Of a stretch of 64,000 bases of DNA, positions 50,175 to 60,037 are shown piece by piece. Every line of letters starts with the position of its first letter. Position 1 is the first letter of the stretch. Both the position numbers and the translations under genes were made by a program. Source of the DNA: Clostridium gelidum (GTDB lineage: Bacteria; Bacillota; Clostridia; Clostridiales; Clostridiaceae); the NCBI RefSeq assembly GCF_019977655.1, contig NZ_AP024849.1, forward strand, positions 567,001 through 631,000. The letters are read 5' to 3'. The notes beneath the pieces were generated by a model, which searched no databases, had not been told where the DNA came from, and saw only the letters and a program-made list of their open reading frames with translations.

Positions 50175-50199
50175 GAAAGATGGTGGGTTTCCATCTTTC
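50175..50199 (-). terminator. Hairpin in the veg-sipL gap
   Basis: GAAAGATGG pairs with CCATCTTTC, and a run of A precedes it, which gives a T-run on the minus strand. No minus-strand gene needs it. The gap 49985-50454 otherwise shows only A+T-rich sequence and the sipL leader. Confidence 0.4.
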
Positions 50200-50454
50200 A
50201 ACTATGGTATAAAAGGGTATTGAGAATTTATGAGAGGTTATATGGTCAATAACCAATTACTATAATACGACAAAAAATAATATGTGTCAATAGAAAAATG
50301 AGAAAAAATGAATAAATAAATAAATAAGCATATTATTAGGCGAATTTAATAGAATTTTTGCTGAAAATTAATATTCGAATAGAAATATATATATCATAAA
50401 GTTCCAACAATAAGTATATAAATAAATAATAGGAATTTTATGGAGGTATGAAAT

Positions 50455-52017
50455 ATGGCAAATATAGATGTTATAAAGGAAAATGTACAATTTGAACAAT
50501 TACTTAGGGATAGTAATTCTAATACTGTATTAAAAGAAGAATATTTAATTCCAGATACTCATCCTGATGTACAAGAAATATTAACTGTTGAAGCTAGACC
50601 AATGATAATTAATAAAGAAATAATCGGAGATAAAATAGTATTAGAAGGGAAAATTGAATATACAGTAATATACTTGGCTAGAGAAGATGGTCTTATTGCA
50701 AATTCAGTTAACTACAATCAGAATTTTACAAATAATATTGATTTGAATCAAGGGGAATATAAAGTTATTTGTGAGGCACAATGCAATGTTGAACATATTG
50801 AAGCTAAAATAATGAATGAAAGGAAAATATCAATCCAGAGCATAATTACTATAGATTGGGAACTTTATAAGAGTAATGAGTTTGAATTTGTAAAAGACAT
50901 TGAAGGTAGTGATGAGGTAGAAGTTTTAAAGAAGACTGAAACAATAAATAAAATCAGTGCAAATGAAGATGTTGAACTAATGGGTAAGTGTATAATTAGA
51001 GTTGGAATGGATAAACCACAAATAAATAAGATTTTAAAGTGTTCGTTGCAATTACACAAAAAAGAAGTAAAGATTGCAGATGATAAAATTTATCTTGGTT
51101 GTTACTGCAAATTAAATATTTTATATAAAGGTGATGACTCTAAAGACATAATTCCTTTAGAAGATGATATTTATTTATCAAAAGAAGAAGAAGTTAAGGG
51201 CGTTACATCAGATATGCTTCCAACAGTTTGCTATGAAATATCAAATAATGATTTAATGCTAGAAGAAGATGATTTAGGAGAAGTAAGAATTATAAATGAT
51301 GAATTTATAGTTAAAGCAAATGTTAAAGTATTCTCAAAAGAAAATATAGATACGATTAAAGATGCATATTCGAATAAATGCTTAATTGGGCTCAAAAAAG
51401 ATGAACATGAAGTTGGTATACTTCATGGAGCAAATAGCTCTGAATCAATTATTAAGCATAATATTCAGTTGAAGGAGAAGGACTTGAAACCTGAACATAT
51501 TATATCTGCGAATGCGGCTATAATATTAACTGATAAGCAAGTAATGAGAGATAGAGTAGTTATAGAGGGTATCATTAAAGCAGAGGTGTTATATAAAACA
51601 ACTGATGATGAAAAGTATTTATCAAATGTTAAAGCTGAAATACCATTTTCAGCCATGATTGATATTTTTGGTGCTGATGAAAATATGAAATCTATAGTAA
51701 AAGCAAATCTAGAAAGTATAGATGCATCAATAGAAGGTAATAGTATAGCAATTAAAGCAACTATAATATTATCAGGAAAGGTTCTGTATGAAATGACTAA
51801 AGAGTTCATTTCAGATATAGTTGAAGAAGAGGGAGATATGCCAGAGAAAAAGGCAAGTATAACTATTTATGTTGTGGGAGAAGGAGATACTTTTTGGAAT
51901 TTAGCTAAAAAGTATAATACAACAGTTGATGATCTAATTAAAATAAATAAAGTTGAAGATTCAGAACATATTGAACAAGGACAAAAATTGATAATTCCAG
52001 GAAGAGCAATTTTTTAA
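50455..52017 (+). CDS. sipL: SipL-like spore coat morphogenetic protein (DUF3794 and LysM)
   Basis: 520 residues. The N-terminal and middle parts hold repeated DUF3794/SPOCS units (first at about 35-120 with LIPDTHPDVQEILTVEARPM, further ones around 190-260 and 350-440). The C-terminal LysM domain (about 465-515) has VVGEGDTFWNLAKKYNTTVD. SipL binds SpoIVA on the forespore and anchors the coat in clostridia, taking the place of SpoVID of Bacillus. Length and domain order match C. difficile SipL. TATGGAGGTATG precedes the ATG. Confidence 0.92.
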   Translation: MANIDVIKENVQFEQLLRDSNSNTVLKEEYLIPDTHPDVQEILTVEARPMIINKEIIGDKIVLEGKIEYTVIYLAREDGLIANSVNYNQNFTNNIDLNQGEYKVICEAQCNVEHIEAKIMNERKISIQSIITIDWELYKSNEFEFVKDIEGSDEVEVLKKTETINKISANEDVELMGKCIIRVGMDKPQINKILKCSLQLHKKEVKIADDKIYLGCYCKLNILYKGDDSKDIIPLEDDIYLSKEEEVKGVTSDMLPTVCYEISNNDLMLEEDDLGEVRIINDEFIVKANVKVFSKENIDTIKDAYSNKCLIGLKKDEHEVGILHGANSSESIIKHNIQLKEKDLKPEHIISANAAIILTDKQVMRDRVVIEGIIKAEVLYKTTDDEKYLSNVKAEIPFSAMIDIFGADENMKSIVKANLESIDASIEGNSIAIKATIILSGKVLYEMTKEFISDIVEEEGDMPEKKASITIYVVGEGDTFWNLAKKYNTTVDDLIKINKVEDSEHIEQGQKLIIPGRAIF

Positions 52018-52039
52018 GATAGTATAGATTTGTGGAAAC

Positions 52040-52219
52040 TAGGCTCCAATTTGTTCGCTGAGTAAGTTAGATTGACCAAATGTAAAATGATCACAGGGAA
52101 AGTTATGCTGATAAAATATAAAAGCTCTAAAAAGAAAGTTAATGTATCCAAATATAAAATTTGTACATTTACTTTTGGAAGCATTACTTTTGAATATTCA
52201 CTTGTGGAGTCTTACTTAA
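52040..52219. repeat. Degenerate intergenic repeat related to the MITE at 59297
   Basis: It shares AAATATAAAAGCTC, AGAAAGTT, AATATAAAATTT, CTTTTGGA-GCAT-ACTTTTG and TCTTACTT, in the same order, with 59325-59425. Its beginning (GGCTCCAATTTG...GAGTAAGTTAGATT) matches 46933-46967. Terminal inverted repeats are not clear here. It lies in the gap between sipL and cphB. Confidence 0.5.
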
Positions 52220-52268
52220 TGAGATGTTTTAAAATGACTTTTAAGTCACTTTGAGACATCTCTTTTTT
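52220..52268 (+). terminator. Intrinsic terminator between sipL and cphB
   Basis: GAGATGT pairs with ACATCTC, with an inner stem of AAAATGACTT/AAGTCACTTT, followed by TTTTTTG. Confidence 0.82.
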
Positions 52269-52340
52269 GTGGTTAATTTTTTGAATAATAATTTAATTTC
52301 GTGGAAAGAATATGTAATGCATGATATGAGGTGATAATAT

Positions 52341-53186
52341 TTGAAAGATATTTTAAGTGGTAATTTAATAATAATTGGAGGTGCCGAAGATAAGGAAGGC
52401 AAAAAAGAAATTTTAAATAGAGTATGTAATTCAATTGACAAAGATAAAGATATATTATTAATTGCAACCATTGCAACTGAATATCCAAAAGAAGCAGCAA
52501 TTAAGTACAAAGAAGTTTTTAAAGAGCTTAAAGTCAAGAATATAAAGGTATTAGATATTAGCGAGCGAACTGATGCATTTGAAGAATTAAACGTAGAACT
52601 GATAAAAGAAGCATCGTTAATATTTTTCACAGGTGGTGATCAATTAAGAATAACAAGTTTAATTGGTGGAACCTCAATTTATGATGCCTTAAAAGAAGCA
52701 TGCCATAGGGGTACATTTATTGTAGGAACTTCTGCAGGAGCATCTGTAATGAGTGATACGATGATAGTTCAAGGAAAAGATGAAGAGTCACCAAGAAAAT
52801 GTACATTAAAAATGTCTCCAGGATTAGGTCTAATTAAAGATGTTATAATTGATCAACATTTTGCTCAAAGAGGAAGAATAGGAAGGCTATTAACAGGGAT
52901 TGCTCAAAACCCAGAAGTTTTAGGAATAGGAATAGATGAAAATACGGGAATAGTAGTTAATAAATCTGGAGTAATTGAGGTGATAGGAGAAGGTGCAGTT
53001 TATTTTATTGATGGAAGTGCAATAACATATACCAATGTTTCAGAATTGCATTGTGATGATATTTTAAGCATGCATAATGTGAAATTGCATATATTAACTG
53101 ATGGAAATAAATTTGATCTTAGAAAAAAGTTACCTTTTGAGGAGGAAAAATTTAGTCATGAAGATAATACAAAAGAGAATATATGA
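52341..53186 (+). CDS. cphB: Cyanophycinase
   Basis: Serine-type exopeptidase of 281 residues (peptidase family S51) that cleaves cyanophycin into beta-Asp-Arg dipeptides. Seen are IIGGAEDKEGKKEIL, FFTGGDQLRITSLIGGT, the nucleophile-serine motif GTSAGASVMSDTMI, and QHFAQRGRIGRLL. The start is TTG at 52341 with GAGGTGAT upstream. Its end overlaps the start of cphA by 29 bases, so breakdown and synthesis genes are co-transcribed. Confidence 0.94.
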   Translation: MKDILSGNLIIIGGAEDKEGKKEILNRVCNSIDKDKDILLIATIATEYPKEAAIKYKEVFKELKVKNIKVLDISERTDAFEELNVELIKEASLIFFTGGDQLRITSLIGGTSIYDALKEACHRGTFIVGTSAGASVMSDTMIVQGKDEESPRKCTLKMSPGLGLIKDVIIDQHFAQRGRIGRLLTGIAQNPEVLGIGIDENTGIVVNKSGVIEVIGEGAVYFIDGSAITYTNVSELHCDDILSMHNVKLHILTDGNKFDLRKKLPFEEEKFSHEDNTKENI

Positions 53187-55788
53187 AGGACAAAATATCT
53201 ATTCTCATAAAAAGTGTATAAAAATAGATGTTGATTTAGAAGGATATTCTGAAATACCAAGTAAAGAAATACCTAATTTTAATTTTAACCTTGTGAATAT
53301 GGTACCAGAATTAAAAAAACATAGATGTGGGATTGATGAAGATGGAGGATTTGTAAAGAGACTACAAGAAGGGACTTATTTAGCACATATCTGTGAACAT
53401 ATAATTATAGCATTACAAAATAATTTTGGGATAGATGTTTCATATGGAAAATCAAGAGAAATTAATGGCAATATATACTATATTATTGCGCAATATGAAT
53501 ATAAAAATACTGTAATTGAGATTGCAAATGTAGCTATTGATTTAATAAATTCTTTAATTCATCAAATTCCAATAAATTTTAAGGGAAGAATTGATATCAT
53601 AAAAGGTATATTAAAAAATGAACAAATGGGTTGTACTACAAAAGCAATTTGTGATGCAGCAAAAGAATATAGTCTACCAGTTATGCAACTTGGAGATAGT
53701 AACATATATCAAATAGGATATGGAAAAATGAGTAGAGTTATAGAAGCTTCTATAGGAAATAAAACTAGTTGTGTAGGTGTTGATATTTCTTGTGATAAGT
53801 TTTTAACAAAACAGTTACTTCGAAATCAAAGTATTCCTGTAGCAGAAGGCGATAAGGTATTTAATATAATTGGATTATTACAGGAAGCAGAAAGAATAGG
53901 ATACCCAGTAGTTTTAAAACCTCAATATGGGAATAAGGGTCAAGGAGTAATACTTGATATAAAAAATCAAAAACAACTAGTTGAATCATATATTAATTTG
54001 AGAAAAAATCAAAAGGATATTATTATTGAAAAGTATTTTCATGGGAAAGACTATCGAGTTTGCGTAGTTAATTATAAAGTAGTAGCAGCATCTTTAAGAC
54101 TGCCACCTTTTGTTATTGGTAATGGAAGAGATAATTTGAAGAAACTAATTAACATTCTTAACGAAGATTCATTAAGAGGAGAGGATCATGAGAAAGCATT
54201 AACAAAAATCAAAATTGATGCAGAGTTGACTTCATGTCTTTCAAAGAGAAAATTTAATTTAGATTATATACCTAAAAGTGGAGAAGAAATAATATTAAGA
54301 GAAAATGCGAATATATCAACTGGTGGCATAGCAATAGATTGCACAGATGAAATTTGTGAAGCTAATATAGATTGTTGTATAAATGCAGCTAAAACTTTGG
54401 GGTTAGATATATGTGGAGTTGATATTTGCACAAGAAATATAGGCATTCCTATTAAAGAAAGTAATGGAGTTATATTAGAGATAAATGCCGCACCTGGAAT
54501 AAGAATGCATCATTATCCTTCAGAAGGTAAAAAACGTAATGTGGGAAAAGCAATACTTGAAATGTTTTATGATCAAAAACCTAAAAACATACCTGTAGTA
54601 TCTATTACTGGAACTAATGGAAAAACTACTACCACAAGATTAATAAGTCATGTACTGAAAAAAATGGGGAATAACGTAGGAATGACATGTACTGATGGTA
54701 TATATTTAAATGATAAATGTATACATAAAGGTGATGATTCGGGGTTTAACAGTGCAAAGACAATATTAATGAATAAGGATGTAGATGTAGCTGTATTAGA
54801 GACTGCTAGAGGTGGATTAATAAAAAGAGGTCTAGCATATGACTTTGCAGATGTGGCAATTATAACAAATATAACAAATGATCATTTGGGGTTAGATGGA
54901 ATTAATTCTATTGAAGAATTAAGTTTTACAAAAGCATTAGTTGGAGAAGCTGTAAAAAAGAATGGATTTGTAGTTATAAATGCTGATGATGAATATAGCA
55001 AAACTATAATTAATAGATTTGAAGCTGAAAATATTTATTTTTCAAAATCTAAAGAAAATCAGTTAATACAAGAAAATATATCTAATGGTAAAATAGCAAT
55101 ATTTATTGAAAATGATATGATTTGTGTAATTAATAAAAACAGACAATATGAAATTATTTCAACTAAAGATTTACCGATATCCTATGACGGAAAATTGGAA
55201 TATAACATTGAAAATGCAATGGCAGCATGCGGGGGATTAATAGCATTAAAAGTTGATTATTGCATGATCTCTAAAGGGTTTATGGATTTTAAGCTAAACA
55301 ATGAATATAATAATGGAAGATTTAATATATACAATTATGGTGATAGAAAAATTATTTTAGATTATGCCCATAACATTGAAGGATATAAAGCAGTAATATC
55401 TTCATTAAAAAGGATTAAAGGCATAAATAATTTAATTGGAGTAATTGGTATACCTGGCGATAGAAAAAACGATGTGGGATATTCAATTGGAGAGATATGT
55501 GCTAATAACTTAGATAAAATAGTGATAAAAGAAGATAAGGATAGGCGTGGTAGAAAAGTTGGAGAGATTGCAGAATTGTTAGAAAAAGCGATACTAAAAA
55601 CTAATAAAAATGCAAACTTAAAGATATGTCTTGATGAAGTAGAAGCGCTAAAATATGCTATTGAAATAAGTGAAAAAGATGATATAATCGTAGTATTTTA
55701 TGAAAAATTAGATTTACTCTTAGATGTTATAAAAGAAGAACAAGTAAATACACGAAATGTTTTAGATAAAAAATATAAAACAGTATAG
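53158..55788 (+). CDS. cphA: Cyanophycin synthetase
   Basis: 876 residues, the usual length. It builds the arginine-aspartate storage polymer from ATP, Asp and Arg. An N-terminal domain (IYEGQNIYSHKKCIKIDVDL) leads to the ATP-grasp domain (about 215-470, with PVVLKPQYGNKGQGVIL and GVDICTRNIG). The Mur-ligase-like domain follows (from about 478, Walker A ITGTNGKTTTTRLI). I set the start at ATG 53158, matching the family's usual beginning with GAGGAGG 13 bases upstream; ATG 53101 lies inside cphB. Position between sipL and spoIIR hints at use during sporulation. Confidence 0.95.
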   Translation: MKIIQKRIYEGQNIYSHKKCIKIDVDLEGYSEIPSKEIPNFNFNLVNMVPELKKHRCGIDEDGGFVKRLQEGTYLAHICEHIIIALQNNFGIDVSYGKSREINGNIYYIIAQYEYKNTVIEIANVAIDLINSLIHQIPINFKGRIDIIKGILKNEQMGCTTKAICDAAKEYSLPVMQLGDSNIYQIGYGKMSRVIEASIGNKTSCVGVDISCDKFLTKQLLRNQSIPVAEGDKVFNIIGLLQEAERIGYPVVLKPQYGNKGQGVILDIKNQKQLVESYINLRKNQKDIIIEKYFHGKDYRVCVVNYKVVAASLRLPPFVIGNGRDNLKKLINILNEDSLRGEDHEKALTKIKIDAELTSCLSKRKFNLDYIPKSGEEIILRENANISTGGIAIDCTDEICEANIDCCINAAKTLGLDICGVDICTRNIGIPIKESNGVILEINAAPGIRMHHYPSEGKKRNVGKAILEMFYDQKPKNIPVVSITGTNGKTTTTRLISHVLKKMGNNVGMTCTDGIYLNDKCIHKGDDSGFNSAKTILMNKDVDVAVLETARGGLIKRGLAYDFADVAIITNITNDHLGLDGINSIEELSFTKALVGEAVKKNGFVVINADDEYSKTIINRFEAENIYFSKSKENQLIQENISNGKIAIFIENDMICVINKNRQYEIISTKDLPISYDGKLEYNIENAMAACGGLIALKVDYCMISKGFMDFKLNNEYNNGRFNIYNYGDRKIILDYAHNIEGYKAVISSLKRIKGINNLIGVIGIPGDRKNDVGYSIGEICANNLDKIVIKEDKDRRGRKVGEIAELLEKAILKTNKNANLKICLDEVEALKYAIEISEKDDIIVVFYEKLDLLLDVIKEEQVNTRNVLDKKYKTV

Positions 55789-55954
55789 TAATAAGTTATA
55801 TTTCTTTAAATATAAGATTAGTTCATATTAAATTTGATGAAGATATACAAAACTAAAAATAATAAATATATTTGCATAAGCTTTTTTCAATAACTTAATT
55901 AGACAAGATATTTTACCTATGATAAAATATTGTTAAAATGCACAGAGAGGATAT

Positions 55955-56803
55955 ATGAAAATGAAGATTAAGGCTTATGCAAAAATAAACATTGCCTTAG
56001 ATGTTGTCGGAAAAAGGGATGATGGATATCATTTATTAAGAATGATAATGCAGACTATAGATTTATATGACATAATTAAAATTGAAAAAATTAATTCTGG
56101 CATAAAGTTAAGATGTAATAAACCCTATGTTCCTACAGATGAAAGGAATTTAGCATACAAAGCAGCAAACTTATTTAAGGAAACTTATTCTATTAATGAT
56201 GGAGTTGATATTGAATTAATTAAAAACATACCAGTTTCAGCTGGATTAGCAGGTGGAAGTACGGATGCTGCAGGTGTTTTGAAACTTATGAACAAATTAT
56301 TTGACATAAATGCAGATGATAATGAATTAAAAGCTTTAGGATTGAAGCTCGGAGCGGATGTCCCATATTGCATAAATGGTGGAACTGCATTGTGTGAAGG
56401 TATTGGAGAACAAATTACCCAATTGAAACAATTTAAAAATAAAATCTTGGTTTTAATAAAACCACCTTTTGGAGTATCAACTAAACAGGTTTATAAAAGC
56501 TTTGATTTATCAAAAGTAATTTTTCATCCAAGAATAGAAACATTAATAAAAAGTATGGAAAATGATGATATTTATTTTGTAGCAAATAATATGAAGAATT
56601 TATTAGAAAATGTAACTTTAAAAAAACATAGAGTTATTACTAATATTAAAGAAGAAGTTAGTTTAAATGGTGCTATTGGAACCATGATGAGCGGCAGTGG
56701 TCCTACTGTTTTTGCCTTTTTTGATGATATGCTAACAGCTCAAATGTGTTATGATAATATGAAGAAGAAATATAAAGATGTATTTATAACAAGAACAATT
56801 TAA
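55955..56803 (+). CDS. ispE: 4-diphosphocytidyl-2-C-methyl-D-erythritol kinase
   Basis: GHMP-family kinase of 282 residues, fourth step of the MEP route to isoprenoids. Motifs include KAYAKINIALDVVGKRDDGYH, the ATP loop PVSAGLAGGSTDAAGVL, GADVPYCINGGTALCEGIGE and the C-terminal MMSGSGPTVFAFF. GAGAGGATAT precedes the ATG at 55955; a second ATG at 55961 is possible. It is followed by spoIIR 63 bases later. Confidence 0.95.
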   Translation: MKMKIKAYAKINIALDVVGKRDDGYHLLRMIMQTIDLYDIIKIEKINSGIKLRCNKPYVPTDERNLAYKAANLFKETYSINDGVDIELIKNIPVSAGLAGGSTDAAGVLKLMNKLFDINADDNELKALGLKLGADVPYCINGGTALCEGIGEQITQLKQFKNKILVLIKPPFGVSTKQVYKSFDLSKVIFHPRIETLIKSMENDDIYFVANNMKNLLENVTLKKHRVITNIKEEVSLNGAIGTMMSGSGPTVFAFFDDMLTAQMCYDNMKKKYKDVFITRTI

Positions 56804-56866
56804 TTTTAAGTAAATGTATAAAAGGCCTCCAAGTGGTAATAATTTTAACTACAAGGGGGTTTGTTT

Positions 56867-57634
56867 ATGAAAAAAATGTTAGAATTAAAAAAAGTAATTT
56901 CTATTGTTTTGATATGTATTAGCATAGGTATATTTCAAGGATGTACAAGCATTCCGGAGTGTGTGGATAAAAACATTGGGAGTAAGTTATATGAATTGGA
57001 AAATAATACTAAAAGTGAAGACGGAATTAGAACTCTCAATTATGATGAGGTGAAAGATTCATTAATAAGATTTCATGTTATTGCTAATAGTGATAATGAA
57101 GAGGATCAGAATTTAAAGTTAAAAGTCAAAAATAAAGTTATAGATTATTTATATCCTTATTTAAATAATTCTCAGTCATTAGATGAATCTAGACAAATTA
57201 TAAAAGATAGAATGCAAGAAGTCAAAAAGCTTGCAGAAGAGGTAATTAAGGATAATAATTATGAATATGACATACAAGTTGAACTATCTAGGGAAAATTT
57301 TCCGGATAAGTCTTACGGAAATATAACTTTACCTCAAGGTAATTATGAAGCTTTTAGAATAATAATAGGAGATGGACAAGGCAAAAATTGGTGGTGTGTA
57401 ATGTTTCCACCATTATGTTTTGTGGATGAATCTAAGGCAGAAGTAGAGTATGATAAAACAGAAAACAAAATAAATTCAAGGAAAAATAACTCAAATTTAG
57501 AGATGGACTTAGATTCTAATGAAAATAAATATGAGGGATTAGATACACAAAATGATAATAGTAAAAATAACAATAAAAATGATGTACAAATAAAATTTAA
57601 AATAGTAGAAATAATCAATAATTTATTTAACTAG
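56867..57634 (+). CDS. spoIIR: Stage II sporulation protein R
   Basis: Secreted signalling protein of 255 residues made in the forespore. It triggers SpoIIGA to process pro-sigma-E in the mother cell. An N-terminal hydrophobic signal (about 8-30, with a lipobox-like FQGC) is followed by the conserved core SLIRFHVIANSDNEEDQNLKL, VKNKVIDYL and GNYEAFRIIIGDGQGKNWWCVMFPPLCFVD. The C-terminal 70 residues are Asn/Lys/Asp-rich and low in complexity. ACAAGGGGG lies before the ATG at 56867. The next gene starts 10 bases after its stop. Confidence 0.94.
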   Translation: MKKMLELKKVISIVLICISIGIFQGCTSIPECVDKNIGSKLYELENNTKSEDGIRTLNYDEVKDSLIRFHVIANSDNEEDQNLKLKVKNKVIDYLYPYLNNSQSLDESRQIIKDRMQEVKKLAEEVIKDNNYEYDIQVELSRENFPDKSYGNITLPQGNYEAFRIIIGDGQGKNWWCVMFPPLCFVDESKAEVEYDKTENKINSRKNNSNLEMDLDSNENKYEGLDTQNDNSKNNNKNDVQIKFKIVEIINNLFN

Positions 57635-57644
57635 GAGGATCAAT

Positions 57645-58634
57645 ATGACAAGGGCATTAGCTATGATTTCAGGAGGATTAGATAGTATCTTAGCAGCTAA
57701 GCTAATCAAAGAACAAGATATAGAGGTAATAGGAATTTGTTTTAGATCATATTTTTTTGATGAAGAAAATGCGAAAAGAATGACAAAGCAAATAGGAATA
57801 CAATTGGAAGTAATAGACTTTTCTAAGGAACATTTTGATATGGTTAGAGATCCTAAGCATGGGTGGGGAAAAAATATGAATCCATGTATAGATTGTCATT
57901 CTATGATGATGAGATATTCAGGTGAATTGCTTGAAAAATTTGACGCGGATTTTATTATTACAGGTGAAGTTTTGAATCAAAGACCTATGTCACAAAATAG
58001 ATCTGCGTTAGATGTAGTAAAAAAGCAATCTGGATTTAATGATAAAATTTTAAGACCATTATGTGCAAAAAAAATAAAAGAAACGCAAATGGAAATTGAT
58101 GGATTAGTAGATAGAGAAAAACTATTAGATCTTTCAGGAAGAAATAGAAAACCTCAAATGGCATTGGCTGAAAAGTGGGGGATAAAGGACTACCCATCTC
58201 CAGCAGGAGGGTGCAAATTAACAGAACCTAATTATTCTATTAGATTAAAAGATATTTTAGATGCAAAAGAAGATGTTACAGAAAAAGATATACACTTATT
58301 AAAGTATGGACGACATTTTGTAAGTGAGAATAAGACTAAAGTAGTAGTATCAAGGACTGGAGAAGAAGGAGAACAAATAAAACAATTGTTAAATAATAAA
58401 GATATGATGTTCTTCACTGCTAACTTTAATGGAGCGATGGTCATAATACCAGAAGGCAATAATCCTACTGATGATGATTTAATTTTTGCCTGTAGACTAG
58501 CTGCTAGATATAGTAAAGGAAGAGAAGAGGAATTAGTTAAAGTTAAATTTGGACAAGTATCAACCGAGTTTGATATGACTAAAGACGTTAATGCTATGAC
58601 TCAAGAAGAATTGGATAAATATATTGTTAATTAA
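57645..58634 (+). CDS. PP-loop ATPase of the MnmA/ThiI-related tRNA-thiolation type
   Basis: 329 residues. The PP-loop SGGLDSILAAKL at the N-terminus binds ATP to adenylate a target. MNPCIDCHSMMM and AGGCKLTEP provide cysteines of the kind used for sulfur transfer or metal binding. ITGEVLNQRPMSQNR is conserved in this family, and a C-terminal domain (about 210-320) resembles an RNA-binding DUF814/NFACT-R-like module. It is related to 2-thiouridine or 4-thiouridine synthases, but the exact base is not known. AGGAGGATCA precedes the ATG; it follows spoIIR by 10 bases. Confidence 0.85.
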   Translation: MTRALAMISGGLDSILAAKLIKEQDIEVIGICFRSYFFDEENAKRMTKQIGIQLEVIDFSKEHFDMVRDPKHGWGKNMNPCIDCHSMMMRYSGELLEKFDADFIITGEVLNQRPMSQNRSALDVVKKQSGFNDKILRPLCAKKIKETQMEIDGLVDREKLLDLSGRNRKPQMALAEKWGIKDYPSPAGGCKLTEPNYSIRLKDILDAKEDVTEKDIHLLKYGRHFVSENKTKVVVSRTGEEGEQIKQLLNNKDMMFFTANFNGAMVIIPEGNNPTDDDLIFACRLAARYSKGREEELVKVKFGQVSTEFDMTKDVNAMTQEELDKYIVN

Positions 58635-58801
58635 AAATTAATATATTGAATATGTTGGCAGTAAAAAATATAAAATATGGTTATTAGAGTTCAAATGTAT
58701 AAGTTATACAACTATATGTGTAAGATATAAAATATGATGTAAAATAGAACATATGCATCATGTTAAATTATAAAGGTGAATATAAAAAATGGAGGAAAAT
58801 T

Positions 58802-59218
58802 ATGAAAAAAAAGGCAATTATCACTGTTGATAGTGCTGTGTTAAATGAAGACGATGATATGATAAGTGTAGTAACACCAGGTGATTTTTATGAAATGGAA
58901 GATGGTTTTAAAGTAGAATATAACGAAACGAAAATTTCGGGAATGGAAGGAACAAAAACTACAATAATAATAAGAAAGAATTCTTTTGATTTAATAAGAG
59001 AAGGAACTACAGAAACTAAGATGGAATTTGAAAATAATAAAAGAACAGTATGTTTATATAAAACACCTTATGGAGTATTGGATGTTAAAATAAATACTAA
59101 AAAGCTTGATATTAATATAAAAGAAGATGGCGGAACTATAAATACAATGTACATATTAGAAATAGGTGACCAAACTGCATTAAAAACTAATTTAACTATT
59201 GATATAAAAGTGAATTAA
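58802..59218 (+). CDS. DUF1934 family protein
   Basis: 138 residues forming a predicted small beta-barrel, with FYEMEDGFKVEYNETKISGMEG, KNSFDLIREG and TPYGVLDVKINTKKLDI. This family lies near argS and pyrG in many Firmicutes and has a lipocalin-like fold (YwiB of Bacillus). The role is unknown. ATG 58802 has ATGGAGGAAAA just upstream; the ATG at 58760 lacks a site. Confidence 0.88.
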   Translation: MKKKAIITVDSAVLNEDDDMISVVTPGDFYEMEDGFKVEYNETKISGMEGTKTTIIIRKNSFDLIREGTTETKMEFENNKRTVCLYKTPYGVLDVKINTKKLDINIKEDGGTINTMYILEIGDQTALKTNLTIDIKVN

Positions 59219-59296
59219 AATTAGAAATATTATATACCATAAAAAATTGGATATATATTTATTAGATAGGACTAACAAAGTTTCGCTGAAGGCGAC

Positions 59297-59456
59297 TAAA
59301 TGGCAGGTTACACTCATTTCGGTTTGTTCCAAATATAAAAGCTCCAGGGAGAAAGTTCGAAGAATGAAATGTAAAATTTCAATTCTCACTTTTTGGAGCA
59401 TCACTTTTGGGACTCTTACTTTTAGGACAAACTGAAAAGGAGCAGCCTGCCATTTA
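59297..59456. mobile_element. MITE-like element, 160 bp
   Basis: The ends are TAAATGGCAGGTTACACTC and its imperfect inverse GAGCAGCCTGCCATTTA. Inverted arms extend about 32 bases on each side (through TTTCGGTTTGTTCC and GGACAAACTGAAAA) with a few mismatches. TA lies at both tips, as for IS630/mariner-type target sites. It has no coding capacity. The interior is shared with the degenerate copy at 52040-52219. It lies between the DUF1934 gene and the gene at 59570. Confidence 0.72.
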
Positions 59457-59569
59457 TTAATTTTAACGAATTATTTAGAAATCTATATTTCAATAAATAT
59501 TAAAAGAATAAAATGAAAATGATTAAATTTTGAAGTGGAGGGATATAATTTATACGAGGAGGAATGATT

Positions 59570-59875
59570 ATGAAAAATAAATTAAAATATGTAAAAATAT
59601 TAAATAATATATGCAGTTATTATGGTATTAATGAAGAAGAATTTATCGAATTGTTAAAGAATAGAGATAATAAATATATATTACTACTAATTTTAAAGAA
59701 TAATCATTGTTTAGAAATGGATGAAATTAAGGAAATATTTAAGTTGAAAACAGCTAAGAGTATAAACAGTAGCCTAAGATTAGCAGAAGAGAAGTTATTA
59801 GTTAATAGACTCTTCAGAGAAAAATATTTTGAATTAGAAAATAATATAGAAAAGAATGACATGACTAATTTATAA
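59570..59875 (+). CDS. Hypothetical small helical protein upstream of pyrG
   Basis: 101 residues, mostly helical and lysine/leucine-rich. Its middle (YILLLILKNNHCLEMDEIKE then IFKLKTAKSINSSLRLAEEK) looks like a helix-turn-helix and is faintly like the C-terminal DNA-binding domain of DnaA. ATG 59570 has GAGGAGG at good spacing; ATG 59564 is too close. In other Firmicutes rpoE (delta subunit) often lies here before pyrG, but I see no delta-like acidic tail. Function unknown to me. Confidence 0.65.
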   Translation: MKNKLKYVKILNNICSYYGINEEEFIELLKNRDNKYILLLILKNNHCLEMDEIKEIFKLKTAKSINSSLRLAEEKLLVNRLFREKYFELENNIEKNDMTNL

Positions 59876-60037
59876 AAAAAGACTAGATATTAAGATGAAT
59901 ATATGATATTATAATACCTATGTTATTAAGCAAGACAAATAACCCAAAATATTATTTTATTGGGTAATAAACATTATATCAGAAGATGAATGGGAAGTCA
60001 ACATTAATATTATAATTTTTATATAGGGAGGAAAAAG

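Noticed and set aside
59192..59435. Two open frames overlapping the MITE-like element
   Set aside because: They exist only because the element is open in those frames; no ribosome site or conserved residues.
59876..60037. Pyrimidine attenuator in the pyrG leader
   Set aside because: A hairpin is present but it lacks a T-run, and I see no clear GGGC start for reiterative transcription.
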